Origin: Chlorobiaceae bacterium | GTDB taxonomy: Bacteria; Bacteroidota; Chlorobiia; Chlorobiales; Chlorobiaceae | Assembly: GCA_013334925.1 (NCBI GenBank) | Contig: JAAXWP010000002.1 | Location: 62,001 to 126,000, forward strand | Direction: 5' to 3' | DNA: 64,000 nucleotides | Shown here: one piece after another, positions 26,370 through 35,004 of the stretch | Layout of the letters: every line of letters begins with the position of its first letter | Position numbering within the stretch: the stretch's first letter is position 1 | Program-made: the position numbers and the translations under genes | The notes under the pieces: model-generated | What the model saw: only the letters and a program-made list of their open reading frames with translations | Databases searched by the model: none | What the model was told of the DNA's origin: nothing

Positions 26370-29162
26370 ATGTATAAAAACATTTCTCGTCGCCAGTTCC
26401 TCAAGGTTGCGGGCGTCATGGGAGGTATGTCTCTGTTACGCCCTGTCTGGAGTCTCGGTCAGGCATCCGTGGCATCGGATATCGGCTCTGCTGGCGGATC
26501 GGTGACGTGGGTACCAAGCATCTGCAATTTCTGCTCGTCGTTCTGTGACATCAAGGTCGCGACCAGGGAAACCGACGGAATCAGACGCGCCGTCAAAATT
26601 GAAGGAAATCCCGAAAGCCCGCTGAACCGTGGACGAATCTGTGCCCGCGGTCAGGCCGGCCTCAGGCAGACCTACGACCCTAACCGCCTCAAGCAGCCAT
26701 TGATCCGTGTAAAAGGGAGCAAACGTGGCGAATGGAACTTCAGGGCGGCCACCTGGGAAGAGGCTTATGCGTTGATCGCCGACAAACTCGGAAAAGTCAA
26801 TCCCTGGGAGATCAGTCTCGTTGGCGGCTGGACCGCCTGTGTCTCCTATATGCACTTCAGCCTTCCGTTCGTCCAGACCCTTCAGATACCCAACATCGTC
26901 GCATCTCCTCTTCAGCATTGTGTTACCGCCGGACACCTCGGCACCGACCTGGTCACGGGCAACTTCAACGTACACGACGAAGTGCTGGCGGATTTTGAAA
27001 ACGCACGATACATCCTTTTCAGCCTGAACAATGCATCGGTAGCCGCGATTTCGACCGCCCGAGCCGTCCGGTTCGGCCAGGCGAAGAAAAACGGTGCCAA
27101 AGTGGTCTGTCTTGACCCGAGAATGGGTGAACTCGCATCGAAAGCAGACGAATGGATTCCGGTCAGACCAGGTACCGACCACGCCTTTTTTCTGGCGCTG
27201 CTCCATACGCTGCTCAGAGAAAAACTCTACGACGCAAGATTCGTTTCAAGCCATTCAAACGCACCGTTCCTGGCATACAGAGACGAAAGCGGAAACGTGC
27301 ATCTTGCCGCAGATGCCGGCAATAACGGCAAAACGACGGCATACTATGTCTACGATTCGGTCAGCCGCGGTGTACGTGCCGTTCCGGCTTACAGCAACAC
27401 CAACGAACAGGCCTCAGGTGGCGGACGCATCGAACCGGCACTTAACGCCCCTGAAGGCCTCAGCTGGAAAGGCAAGTCGGTCAAAACCGTTTTCGACTTC
27501 TTTATCGAAGAATCAGCTCCGTTCACACCTGAATGGGCCGCTGAGATTACGGATGTCCCGGCCGAAACCATTCGCCGGATCGCCATCGAGTTTGGCCAGG
27601 CCCGACCGGCTCTGGTCGACCCCGGCTGGATGGGTGCACGGTATCATCATCTGATCGGCCAGCGCCGGCTCCAGGCCATCATTCAGACGCTTGTCGGTGG
27701 CATCGACAAACCAGGAGGCTGGCTGATGAGTGGCGAGCACCATCACAAGTCGGCGAAGTCCTGGGAAGCGATCCGTAGCGGCAAGAACGAAACAAACGTG
27801 CCTCCGGTCGAGCGTCCGGGCATGGGCTTCGCGTTCGGACTGCTCGACATTTTCGGAAATCCCGCTTCCTGGCAGCATGGCAAACCGGCGTTCTCTTTCG
27901 CCTGGGCCATGGAACAGCAGAAACAGGGAAAACCGTCCGCGTTCCTGCCGGCGATGGCCGACACCGGTCTGCTCGAAGCAGTTAAGGGCGAACTCAGTTT
28001 CAACGGCGAACCCTATCGCATCAAGGCGGTTATTCTCAACGCCGCCAACCCGATACGCCACTATTTCCCGGCAAAGCGATGGGAGGAGATCCTCTCCAGC
28101 GATAACCTGGATCTCGTCGTAGCCATCGACGTTCTGCCATCGGATACCACCATGTATGCCGATGTGATCCTGCCGAACCACACCTACCTGGAACGGAACG
28201 AGCCGCTGCTCTACCCCCTCGGTCCGAATACCGGCCTCGGGTACACAACCCGCCTGAGGGCGATCGATCCGCTTTACGATACCAGGGACACTTCGGATAT
28301 CCTTTGCGAAATTGCTGCGAGAATGGGCAAACTCGAGCCGTACCTCGAGGGTATCGCCGAGTATGCCGGACTCGACGTCCAGCTGCTTAAACGCGAGGTT
28401 GCAGCAGCCCGACAGGCGCGCAAACCACTGAACGAAGCGTTCCTCAGAACTGCGTACGAAGCCATGGGCCGATTTGCCGGAGAGATGACCGGCAGGGAGA
28501 TGAGCGCCACGGAGGTGGAATCCGTGATTCGAACGAAAGGGGTGCTCATGCTCAAGGATGCCGATGCCGTTCTTGCCGATTGGAACCTGCCCGGTAAATT
28601 GCCGGCGCCAACCATGTCCGGTCGAATGGAGCTGTTCAGCCCCATTCTGCAATCCTTTGCCGAAAAGGCTGGTCCAAGCCCACTGTTCAACCCTGTGCTC
28701 GGCTATGTGCCCAGAGTGGTCAGCGACAACGGTGATAAAACGACACTGGCAGACAACGAATTCTACTTTACCTACGGGAAGGTACCGGTGGTCTCACACG
28801 CATCGACGAACAACAACAATGCCCTGCTCGCTGCAGTCACCAATCCCAAGAAAGGGGCATTCATCGGCTTGTGGATGAATGCAGGAAAGGCAGCCAGACT
28901 CGGTCTCACCGATGGCCAGTCGGTCGAGGTCACCAATCTCAGATATGGCCCGAAAGTGCAGGCGACCCTTTTCACGACGGAGATGATCCGTCCCGATACG
29001 GTGTTCCTGCCATCGGCGTTCGGCAGCAAAAACAGGAAACTCAGCGTTGCCGGAGGCAAGGGCACGGCACTGAACGAGCTCATGCCTTACAGTATAGAGC
29101 CGATTGCCGCGTCGTTCATGTCCCAGGAATTCACGGTCAGCGTCAGGCCGATCAACAGTTAA
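26370..29162 (+). CDS. Molybdopterin oxidoreductase, PsrA/PhsA-like catalytic subunit
   Basis: A 930-residue catalytic subunit of a DMSO-reductase-family enzyme. A twin-arginine signal (SRRQFLKVAGVMGG, residues 6-19) directs export. The N-terminal [4Fe-4S] ligands are CNFCSSFC and the later Cys in NRGRICARGQAG. The likely Mo ligand is Cys in SPLQHCVTAG (about 182). The molybdopterin dinucleotide-binding domain fills the C-terminus (from about 790). With the ferredoxin, NrfD and TorD genes downstream it forms a PsrABC-type complex that reduces (or oxidises) polysulfide, sulfur or thiosulfate. In a green sulfur bacterium a sulfur substrate is likely, but specificity cannot be read from sequence. 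Confidence 0.9.
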   Translation: MYKNISRRQFLKVAGVMGGMSLLRPVWSLGQASVASDIGSAGGSVTWVPSICNFCSSFCDIKVATRETDGIRRAVKIEGNPESPLNRGRICARGQAGLRQTYDPNRLKQPLIRVKGSKRGEWNFRAATWEEAYALIADKLGKVNPWEISLVGGWTACVSYMHFSLPFVQTLQIPNIVASPLQHCVTAGHLGTDLVTGNFNVHDEVLADFENARYILFSLNNASVAAISTARAVRFGQAKKNGAKVVCLDPRMGELASKADEWIPVRPGTDHAFFLALLHTLLREKLYDARFVSSHSNAPFLAYRDESGNVHLAADAGNNGKTTAYYVYDSVSRGVRAVPAYSNTNEQASGGGRIEPALNAPEGLSWKGKSVKTVFDFFIEESAPFTPEWAAEITDVPAETIRRIAIEFGQARPALVDPGWMGARYHHLIGQRRLQAIIQTLVGGIDKPGGWLMSGEHHHKSAKSWEAIRSGKNETNVPPVERPGMGFAFGLLDIFGNPASWQHGKPAFSFAWAMEQQKQGKPSAFLPAMADTGLLEAVKGELSFNGEPYRIKAVILNAANPIRHYFPAKRWEEILSSDNLDLVVAIDVLPSDTTMYADVILPNHTYLERNEPLLYPLGPNTGLGYTTRLRAIDPLYDTRDTSDILCEIAARMGKLEPYLEGIAEYAGLDVQLLKREVAAARQARKPLNEAFLRTAYEAMGRFAGEMTGREMSATEVESVIRTKGVLMLKDADAVLADWNLPGKLPAPTMSGRMELFSPILQSFAEKAGPSPLFNPVLGYVPRVVSDNGDKTTLADNEFYFTYGKVPVVSHASTNNNNALLAAVTNPKKGAFIGLWMNAGKAARLGLTDGQSVEVTNLRYGPKVQATLFTTEMIRPDTVFLPSAFGSKNRKLSVAGGKGTALNELMPYSIEPIAASFMSQEFTVSVRPINS

Positions 29163-29180
29163 CCCGAGACCCAGATACAC

Positions 29181-29780
29181 ATGGCCCGTTATGGAATGAT
29201 CATGGATTTGCGGACCTGCGTCGGATGCCAGGCCTGCATGGCTGCATGCGCCACCGAAAACCAGACACCGTTCTGGAGCGGAAAATTCCGCACGCACGTC
29301 GAGGATAAAACCAGAGGCGCTTTCCCCGATGTAACGAGGGAGTTGCTGCCAAGACTCTGCATGCACTGTGATAACACCCCATGCCTGTCGGCATGCCCCA
29401 CTGGCGCAACCTTCATGAACAGGGATGGTGTCGTACTGGTCAATTTCGACCGATGCATCGGCTGTTATGCCTGCTGCGTAGCCTGTCCGTACGATGCCCG
29501 ATATCCCTATGACCGTGAAGATGTCGACAGAGAGCACGAGCTGTATGGCAAAACCGTCACGCATGAAATGCCGCACGTCGACAAATGCACCTTCTGCACA
29601 CACCGGGTGTCGGAACATCGCGAACCGGCTTGCGTCAGCACCTGCCCGACCAATACCCGCATCTTCGGCAATCTCGACGATGCAGCGAGCGAAGTGCACA
29701 AGCTGGCAGTCAGCGGAAAAGCCCGTGTGCTCAACGAGGGCCTGGGAACTTCACCGAAAGTAATGTACATCCCATCGTAA
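29181..29780 (+). CDS. 4Fe-4S electron-transfer subunit, PsrB-like
   Basis: A 199-residue DmsB/PsrB/NrfC-type iron-sulfur protein with four cysteine clusters: CVGCQACMAAC, CMHCDNTPCLSACP, CIGCYACCVACPY and the late CTFCTHR...CVSTCP. It would hold four [4Fe-4S] centres linking the membrane subunit to the catalytic subunit in the periplasm. It has no signal of its own and is probably exported bound to the Tat substrate. It starts 18 bp after the catalytic gene and ends 14 bp before the membrane subunit. Confidence 0.93.
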   Translation: MARYGMIMDLRTCVGCQACMAACATENQTPFWSGKFRTHVEDKTRGAFPDVTRELLPRLCMHCDNTPCLSACPTGATFMNRDGVVLVNFDRCIGCYACCVACPYDARYPYDREDVDREHELYGKTVTHEMPHVDKCTFCTHRVSEHREPACVSTCPTNTRIFGNLDDAASEVHKLAVSGKARVLNEGLGTSPKVMYIPS

Positions 29781-29794
29781 AGGAGGATATCCAT

Positions 29795-30709
29795 ATGACG
29801 TTCGTTCATCAGGAAGTATGGCACTGGCAGATCGCGACCTACCTGTTCCTGGGAGGTCTGGGCGGCGCCACTTTCGCCATCAGCGCCGTTCTCCACCTCT
29901 TTGAAGGTTGTGACCGGAAAATGCTTTCCGTCGCCATCATGTCGTCGATCGCCTTTCTGGTCATCGGCACCATTTTTCTGCTCGCCGACATGCTGCAGCC
30001 CCTGAAAGCCATCTATGCACTGACCAATCCACGATCATGGATCTTCTGGGGTGTCATCTTCATCAATTTCTACTTCGTTTCGGCCATTGCCTATGTCATC
30101 CCTCTTCTGGAGACCTGGCCGCAATTGCTGCCGATCATCCGGAAGATTCCCCAGCCTGTCCTGAGTCTTCTGGAGCGCTTCAACAAACTTGCTGCGCTGA
30201 CCGGTTCAGCCGCTGGATTTCTGGTCGCGATCTATACCGGTCTGCTCATTTCAGCCGCACCAGCGATCAGTTTCTGGAATACGCCAGCCCTTCCACTGCT
30301 GTTTGTCATTTCAGGGTTTTCGACCGGTGCCGCCTATCTCCTGCTGCTGTCGACTTTCTCGAAAAATGAGAGCGCATGGAAAATCACGGCAAAACTTGAA
30401 CAGCTCGACGCAGTCCTCATCGTCAGCGAGCTGATCATCCTGGGCGCCTATTTCAATTTCGCCCTCTTCCTGCCAACCGGAGCCAGGGCCTCGGCCGAGT
30501 ATCTGTTCCACAGCCCGGTATTCCTCGTCGGGTTCTTCATTGCAGGCCTGATTGTGCCACTGGCCATCGAAACCTATGGCATCTTCTTCAGCGGGCATTC
30601 AAAAAAATCGGGATCTCTTCTTGTCGCCGCCAGTGCACTGGTACTTGTCGGCGGATACCTGCTGCGTATCTACGTCCTCAAGGCAGGCATTTTCCAGTAC
30701 CCGTGGTAA
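29795..30709 (+). CDS. NrfD-family membrane subunit, PsrC-like
   Basis: A 304-residue quinone-interacting membrane anchor of the NrfD/PsrC family with eight or so helices (YLFLGGLGGATFAISAVLHL near residue 16 is typical). It exchanges electrons between menaquinone and the PsrB-like protein. The reading frame is open further upstream to 29585, inside the ferredoxin gene, but ATG 29795 preceded by AGGAGG (29781-29786) is the true start. Confidence 0.9.
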   Translation: MTFVHQEVWHWQIATYLFLGGLGGATFAISAVLHLFEGCDRKMLSVAIMSSIAFLVIGTIFLLADMLQPLKAIYALTNPRSWIFWGVIFINFYFVSAIAYVIPLLETWPQLLPIIRKIPQPVLSLLERFNKLAALTGSAAGFLVAIYTGLLISAAPAISFWNTPALPLLFVISGFSTGAAYLLLLSTFSKNESAWKITAKLEQLDAVLIVSELIILGAYFNFALFLPTGARASAEYLFHSPVFLVGFFIAGLIVPLAIETYGIFFSGHSKKSGSLLVAASALVLVGGYLLRIYVLKAGIFQYPW

Positions 30710-30738
30710 TCAGCAAATCCGATTCCCCAACACATCAG

Positions 30739-30774
30739 GACCGGGAAGCGAGCCGATCGCATCGCTTCCCGGTC
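30739..30774 (+). terminator. Hairpin between psrC-like and torD-like genes
   Basis: GACCGGGAAGCGA (30739-30751) pairs perfectly with 30762-30774 across a 10-nt loop. There is no T-run after it, so it may be a partial terminator or RNA stabiliser that lowers expression of the chaperone relative to the subunits. Confidence 0.55.
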
Positions 30775-30791
30775 GAGACTCAGAACCGCCC

Positions 30792-31382
30792 ATGTCATCT
30801 TTGCATCAACAAGCCGGCATCTTCAGGTTCCTGAACCGTGCCTTCGCCTACCCTAACGAGGCTTTTTTGCCTGAACTGCGTAACACCTCCCTTGCGCTTG
30901 CGAAACTTGCCGAACCGCCCATAAACATTATCGCTGCATTTGAACGCGAGCCGCTTGAGTCATTACAGGCAGAATATACCCGACTGTTCATCAACGGTTA
31001 TCCCGATACCCCCTGCCCTCCCTATGAATCGGTCTACCTCGAACATCAGATGCATGGAAAGGCAACCATGGATGTACAGAAAGCCTATCGCGAGTGGGAT
31101 CTGAGCGTCGAGGCCGGTCTGGTCGATCATCTCTCCACAGAATTTGAATTTCTCGCGTTTCTCGCCACTGCACACGCTTTGCAGTCACCAATCTCTGAGG
31201 AAGCCGAAAAAAGCATCAGGGAATTCCTTGGGAAACATCTCTGCAGATGGCTTCCCTCGTTCATCGCCGACCTGAAAAATTCAGCGCGCATCGATGCCTA
31301 TACCCGCCTGGCTTTGTGGATGGAATCGCTTATGCCCTCTTATTGCGCTGAGAAGAGCACGTCTGCGCAAACAGGCTCCTGA
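30792..31382 (+). CDS. TorD/DmsD-family molybdoenzyme chaperone
   Basis: A 196-residue all-helical cytoplasmic chaperone that binds the Tat leader of the catalytic subunit and aids cofactor insertion. The family motif is PCPPYESVYLE (about 75-85) followed by YREWDLSVEAGLVDHLSTEFEFLA. Its place directly after the PsrABC-like genes fits this dedicated role. The frame is open upstream to 30552, but MSSLHQQAGIFRFLNRAFA at 30792 is the natural start. Confidence 0.87.
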   Translation: MSSLHQQAGIFRFLNRAFAYPNEAFLPELRNTSLALAKLAEPPINIIAAFEREPLESLQAEYTRLFINGYPDTPCPPYESVYLEHQMHGKATMDVQKAYREWDLSVEAGLVDHLSTEFEFLAFLATAHALQSPISEEAEKSIREFLGKHLCRWLPSFIADLKNSARIDAYTRLALWMESLMPSYCAEKSTSAQTGS

Positions 31383-31545
31383 GCAGATGCTCCGGCAATT
31401 CGAACCATTTGGCAGCTTTTTCCGGTTATAGTTTGTATAATCGAAAAAATACTATATCGTTATTTAGTAGTATTCTGATCGGGAGTCTGCTGAAACTCGC
31501 CTGTGGTTTGAAGTTTACTGAACCCATATTATTCAATCAGTCACG

Positions 31546-32382
31546 ATGAACTATCTGGAATTCACCGCCATTCTGGCGGGAGGCTCTTTTGCTGCCGGCG
31601 TGCTGGGAGCCCTGACCGGTCTGGGTGGTGGCGTGGTGATCGTACCGCTGCTCACACTCGGGCTTGGCATCGACCTGCGCTACGCAGTTGGCGCTTCACT
31701 GGTCGCGGTCATCGCAACCTCTTCGGGCGCTGCCGCCGCATACGTCAAGGAGGGATATACCAATATCCGGATCGGTATGTTTCTGACCATCGCAACGACA
31801 ATCGGCGCGCTCTGCGGAGCGTTACTGGCGGGAATCCTCTCGACAAAAATCATCGCCATCATCTTTGGCGTTGTACTCATCTACTCGGCGTATCTGTCGA
31901 GCAAAGCGAAGGAAGATCATTCTGACGACTCCAGCCCGGACCCGCTTGCCGTCCGTCTGAAGCTGAACAGTTCATATCCCACACTGAGTGGGGAAAAACA
32001 GTATGCAGTTCATAACGTAGGTGCCGGATTCGGCCTCATGGGCCTTGCCGGCATACTTTCAGGACTCCTCGGCATAGGCTCCGGGGCCGTGAAGGTGCTT
32101 GCCATGGACCATGCCATGCGGCTGCCCTTCAAGGTTTCCACGACCACCAGCAATTTCATGATCGGTGTAACCGCCGCAGCGAGCGCAGGAGTCTATCTTA
32201 TGAGAGGATATATCGATCCGGGCATAGCGATGCCGGTTATGCTGGGTATTCTCGGCGGATCGCTGCTCGGCGCCCGCCTGCTGATGAAGTTTCATCCGAA
32301 GGTGCTTCGCCTGGTCTTCGGCGTGGTCATCATGGCCCTGGGAGTTGAAATGATCTACAACGGCTTTACCGGAAAAATCTGA
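31546..32382 (+). CDS. TauE/SafE-family sulfite/organosulfonate exporter
   Basis: A 278-residue integral membrane protein with about eight helices in two homologous halves, each with a Gly-rich motif: GALTGLGGGVVIVPLL (about 21-36) and ILSGLLGIGSGAVKV (about 173-187). Family members move sulfite, sulfoacetate or similar anions. It is coupled to the DUF1634 gene (1-bp gap) and lies downstream of the sulfur-type molybdoenzyme operon, which supports removal or uptake of a sulfur oxyanion. The substrate is not known. Confidence 0.88.
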   Translation: MNYLEFTAILAGGSFAAGVLGALTGLGGGVVIVPLLTLGLGIDLRYAVGASLVAVIATSSGAAAAYVKEGYTNIRIGMFLTIATTIGALCGALLAGILSTKIIAIIFGVVLIYSAYLSSKAKEDHSDDSSPDPLAVRLKLNSSYPTLSGEKQYAVHNVGAGFGLMGLAGILSGLLGIGSGAVKVLAMDHAMRLPFKVSTTTSNFMIGVTAAASAGVYLMRGYIDPGIAMPVMLGILGGSLLGARLLMKFHPKVLRLVFGVVIMALGVEMIYNGFTGKI

Positions 32383-32383
32383 T

Positions 32384-32776
32384 ATGAAACAGAAAGCACT
32401 CTGGACTGACAACAGCATCCAGGAGATCATGGGCAATCTGCTCATCCTTGGCGTCGTCATTTCGGCATCGATAGCGATTGTGGGAGGCTCGATATTCCTG
32501 TTCAGGCATGGTGGCGAACAGCCGAGCTACCATATTTTCCATGGAGCACCAGCCCAGCTGCGATCATTGAGCGGAGTAATCGAGCAGACGCGGACCTTTC
32601 ACGGCAGGGGGATCATCCAGCTCGGATTGATGGTTCTTATCATGACCCCGATAGCCAGGGTGATCTTCTCGGTATTCGCTTTCCTGAAAGAAAAAGATTA
32701 CCTCTATGTCACGGTCAACCTGATCGTGCTCGGTTTTCTTCTGTTCAGTCTTTTTGGTGGCATAGCCATCAGATGA
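32384..32776 (+). CDS. DUF1634 membrane protein
   Basis: A 130-residue membrane protein with three helices (about 16-40, 70-95, 105-128), matching the DUF1634 family that commonly accompanies TauE/SafE transporters. It probably acts as a small partner of the exporter. It starts 2 nt after the TauE-like stop codon, so the two are translationally linked. Confidence 0.8.
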   Translation: MKQKALWTDNSIQEIMGNLLILGVVISASIAIVGGSIFLFRHGGEQPSYHIFHGAPAQLRSLSGVIEQTRTFHGRGIIQLGLMVLIMTPIARVIFSVFAFLKEKDYLYVTVNLIVLGFLLFSLFGGIAIR

Positions 32777-32815
32777 ACCGGCCAGATGAGTACGGGCTCA
32801 GACCGGAGCGGCTTC

Positions 32816-33460
32816 TCAGAACGATCGCATCGCCCGTACGCTCGCCCTGGCGCTCTTTTCAACGGCCAGAGACACTCCGCTGTTCAGATTGACTCCCCAG
32901 GCCTGTCCTGCGTTCTGTTCGGAAGAGCTCCAGTACAGCCCGCTGGCAAATTTCACCAGGGACGCCCTGTTCTGGCAAACCTTCTCCAGCTCCTCCTTGC
33001 TTGGCAGATACCAGTCATCATAGGTTGAACAGTCAACTGTGGTATTGTACGAAAGACAAAGACTGGCAGCGCAGGGACCACGACCTGACTGTCCAATGAT
33101 TTTACGGGAATTGGTCTTGCCTGCATTGAGCGCGGCACAGGTTCCGGTCGCCTGATCGGGCATACTGCTCCAGACGATCTCCTTACCGACATCCTCGGTA
33201 GAAATGACCCGCCCATGCAATTGCCCCGGAACATAACCAGGATCCCCTGGCTGCAGGATATAGGCGACTATACCACCTCCATACAGGTCGCCGACAGTCA
33301 GAACGCCGGCAACATCATCACGATCTTCTGCAGATTGCGCTGAGTACGCAGGCAGGCTCGTGAACAGTAGAAGCGCCAAACTGGCAAGGCCAGCGAACAT
33401 AAGGGTAAAATTGAACCGGAAACGAAAGAGGAAGAAAGCAATACGAGGTAGGTTGTTCAT
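32816..33460 (-). CDS. Secreted DUF1566 domain protein, second copy
   Basis: A 214-residue exported protein. The N-terminus is a long signal (arginine-rich MNNLPRIAFFLFRFRF, then LMFAGLASLALLLF, cut near AYSA), followed by a DUF1566 domain: VGDLYGGGIVAYIL, HGRVISTEDVG, YDDWYLPSKEELEKVC and LYWSSSEQNA. It has extra Cys residues that the copy at 22226 lacks, which may form disulfides. It converges on the TauE/DUF1634 operon. The function is unknown. Confidence 0.83.
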   Translation of the reverse strand: MNNLPRIAFFLFRFRFNFTLMFAGLASLALLLFTSLPAYSAQSAEDRDDVAGVLTVGDLYGGGIVAYILQPGDPGYVPGQLHGRVISTEDVGKEIVWSSMPDQATGTCAALNAGKTNSRKIIGQSGRGPCAASLCLSYNTTVDCSTYDDWYLPSKEELEKVCQNRASLVKFASGLYWSSSEQNAGQAWGVNLNSGVSLAVEKSARASVRAMRSF

Positions 33461-33612
33461 GATCCCGAAGGCGAAAGCGTGGTATTGATCTTGATAAAAA
33501 TGTAAAGCACTGAAAAGTAACCTGTATTTTCATCAACTCAAATATATAACCGGGATATAAATCCTGTTTTCCATCGAAAGCATCTCAAAGAACCATGCAA
33601 ACCGCCCGTCAC

Positions 33613-33671
33613 TGTCAAATCGACAGCCGAGTGACGCATTTCCTCTCGCTATGCAACCCGTCAGATCGACA
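33613..33671 (+). promoter_or_regulatory. Two candidate activator sites TGTC-N5-GACA
   Basis: TGTCAAATCGACA (33613-33625) and CGTCAGATCGACA (33659-33671) are palindrome-like repeats 46 bp apart. They lie 116 and 70 bp upstream of the -24 element, a suitable distance for a sigma-54 enhancer protein. Confidence 0.4.
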
Positions 33672-33733
33672 GGATTTCTGAGCAGCTGTGTCAATGCATT
33701 TCATAACAGACAGTTACACACCGCCCTCCACTC

Positions 33734-33749
33734 TGGCATCCTGTTTGCA
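33734..33749 (+). promoter_or_regulatory. Sigma-54 promoter of radical SAM gene
   Basis: TGGCATCCTGTTTGCA has GG (33735-33736) and GC (33747-33748) exactly 10 bp apart and matches the TGGCAC-N5-TTGCA consensus with one change. Transcription would begin near 33760, which supports the ATG at 33832 over the TTG at 33757. Confidence 0.7.
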
Positions 33750-33831
33750 GTAATGGTTGCAAAATTCAGGTTTTTCTTTCCCGCGCCCCGGTGAAAAACC
33801 GCACTTCAGCAGTAATATCTCTTGGCACGGC

Positions 33832-34932
33832 ATGCACTCCCAAACGTTCTGGTCGTTCATACGCAACCTCGTCGCACAGGAACTCTATCTGCACAACGGA
33901 CCTGACCTCACCAGACCCGTCAGTATTCATGCCATGATCAACGAACGCTGCAACTGCCGTTGCAGACATTGTGAACTATGGCGCATGGATGAGTACACAG
34001 AAGAGGCCTCGATCGAAAAGTGGAAGCAAGGAGTGCTGAGCATCAGGGAGTTCACCGGCCCCTGCACCGTCCATTTCAGTGGCGGCGAACCGCTTCTCAA
34101 GCAAGGGTTTATCGATCTTGTTCGTTTTTGTCACGAACACGATATCGGAGCGGCTATCACCACGAACGGTCGGCTTATCAACGAAATCTCTGCCTCTGAA
34201 CTGATTGCGGCAAAACCTTCATGTCTCAATATTTCGGTGACATCTCACCTTGCAGCAGTGCATGACCGGATAAGAAACGTCAACGGCCTTTTCAAAATTA
34301 TCAGACAAGGTCTCGGCCTCATCCGTTCTGAACAGGCAAGGCAGGGAGTCGAATTCCCGGTTTTCATCAAAACCACGGTGATGTCCGATAATTTCAGAAC
34401 TCTTCCGGAACTGGTCTCCTGGGCGGTTGAAGCAGGCGCGGACGGGGTGAGTTTTCAGCCACTGGGAAGATGGTCGAAAGAGACGTATCGGGAACTCTGG
34501 ATTGGGCAAACCGAGCTGCCTGAACTTGAAGAGATGCTGACACGCCTGATTTCAATGAAACATGACGGCATGCCGATCCTCAACAGCGATGAATCACTGC
34601 GCCTCATCAGCGCCGGATTCAGGGAAGAGAGTGCTTTCAGGTCTCGTTTTCCTTGCCGTATAGGCCTCCAGCAGCTCTATATCCTTCCTGACGGTGAGGT
34701 GAAACTCTGCCCGCAGTTACCCGGTATCGGAAACATTTTCACCAGATCGGCCAGAGAAATCTGGAAAAGTCCACGGGCAAGAGTTATCAGAGATGCGTCC
34801 ATAAGATGCAAGCGACATTGCCTGTTCACCTGCCGTTCCGACAAAACAGTCGGCAGCCGTATCGGGCAGGCAATGGCCATGCTGAGTGGACAGCAGACGG
34901 GAGTACCCCATTCCATGAACAGCCATGGATAA
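33832..34932 (+). CDS. Radical SAM protein with SPASM-like C-terminus
   Basis: A 366-residue radical S-adenosylmethionine enzyme. The [4Fe-4S] motif is C-x3-C-x2-C in ERCNCRCRHC (about residue 45), followed by HFSGGEPLL (the GGE SAM-binding motif). Near the C-terminus the Cys groups around YILPDGEVKLCPQLPGIGN and CKRHCLFTC look like a SPASM/twitch auxiliary cluster, as in peptide-modifying or haem/cofactor-modifying enzymes. The substrate is unknown and no small peptide substrate gene was found next to it. A TTG start at 33757 lies upstream of the predicted transcription start, so ATG 33832 is preferred. Expression appears to need sigma-54. Confidence 0.82.
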   Translation: MHSQTFWSFIRNLVAQELYLHNGPDLTRPVSIHAMINERCNCRCRHCELWRMDEYTEEASIEKWKQGVLSIREFTGPCTVHFSGGEPLLKQGFIDLVRFCHEHDIGAAITTNGRLINEISASELIAAKPSCLNISVTSHLAAVHDRIRNVNGLFKIIRQGLGLIRSEQARQGVEFPVFIKTTVMSDNFRTLPELVSWAVEAGADGVSFQPLGRWSKETYRELWIGQTELPELEEMLTRLISMKHDGMPILNSDESLRLISAGFREESAFRSRFPCRIGLQQLYILPDGEVKLCPQLPGIGNIFTRSAREIWKSPRARVIRDASIRCKRHCLFTCRSDKTVGSRIGQAMAMLSGQQTGVPHSMNSHG

Positions 34933-34934
34933 GC

Positions 34935-34966
34935 CATCCTGCTTTATAAAAACCGATCGCAGGATG
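34935..34966. terminator. Hairpin between convergent genes
   Basis: CATCCTGC (34935-34942) pairs with GCAGGATG (34959-34966), separated by 16 nt, directly after the radical SAM stop and before the end of the GAF gene. It has moderate strength and no long T-run. Confidence 0.45.
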
Positions 34967-35004
34967 CTCTCCATAAGATCTGAAAAACCAGACACCGGCG
35001 CTGT

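Larger units (their letters stand above)
33461..33831. other. Intergenic region upstream of radical SAM gene
   Basis: This holds a sigma-54-type promoter (33734-33749) and two copies of (T/C)GTCARATCGACA at 33613-33625 and 33659-33671, described separately. The left part near the DUF1566 start is AT-rich. Confidence 0.6.
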
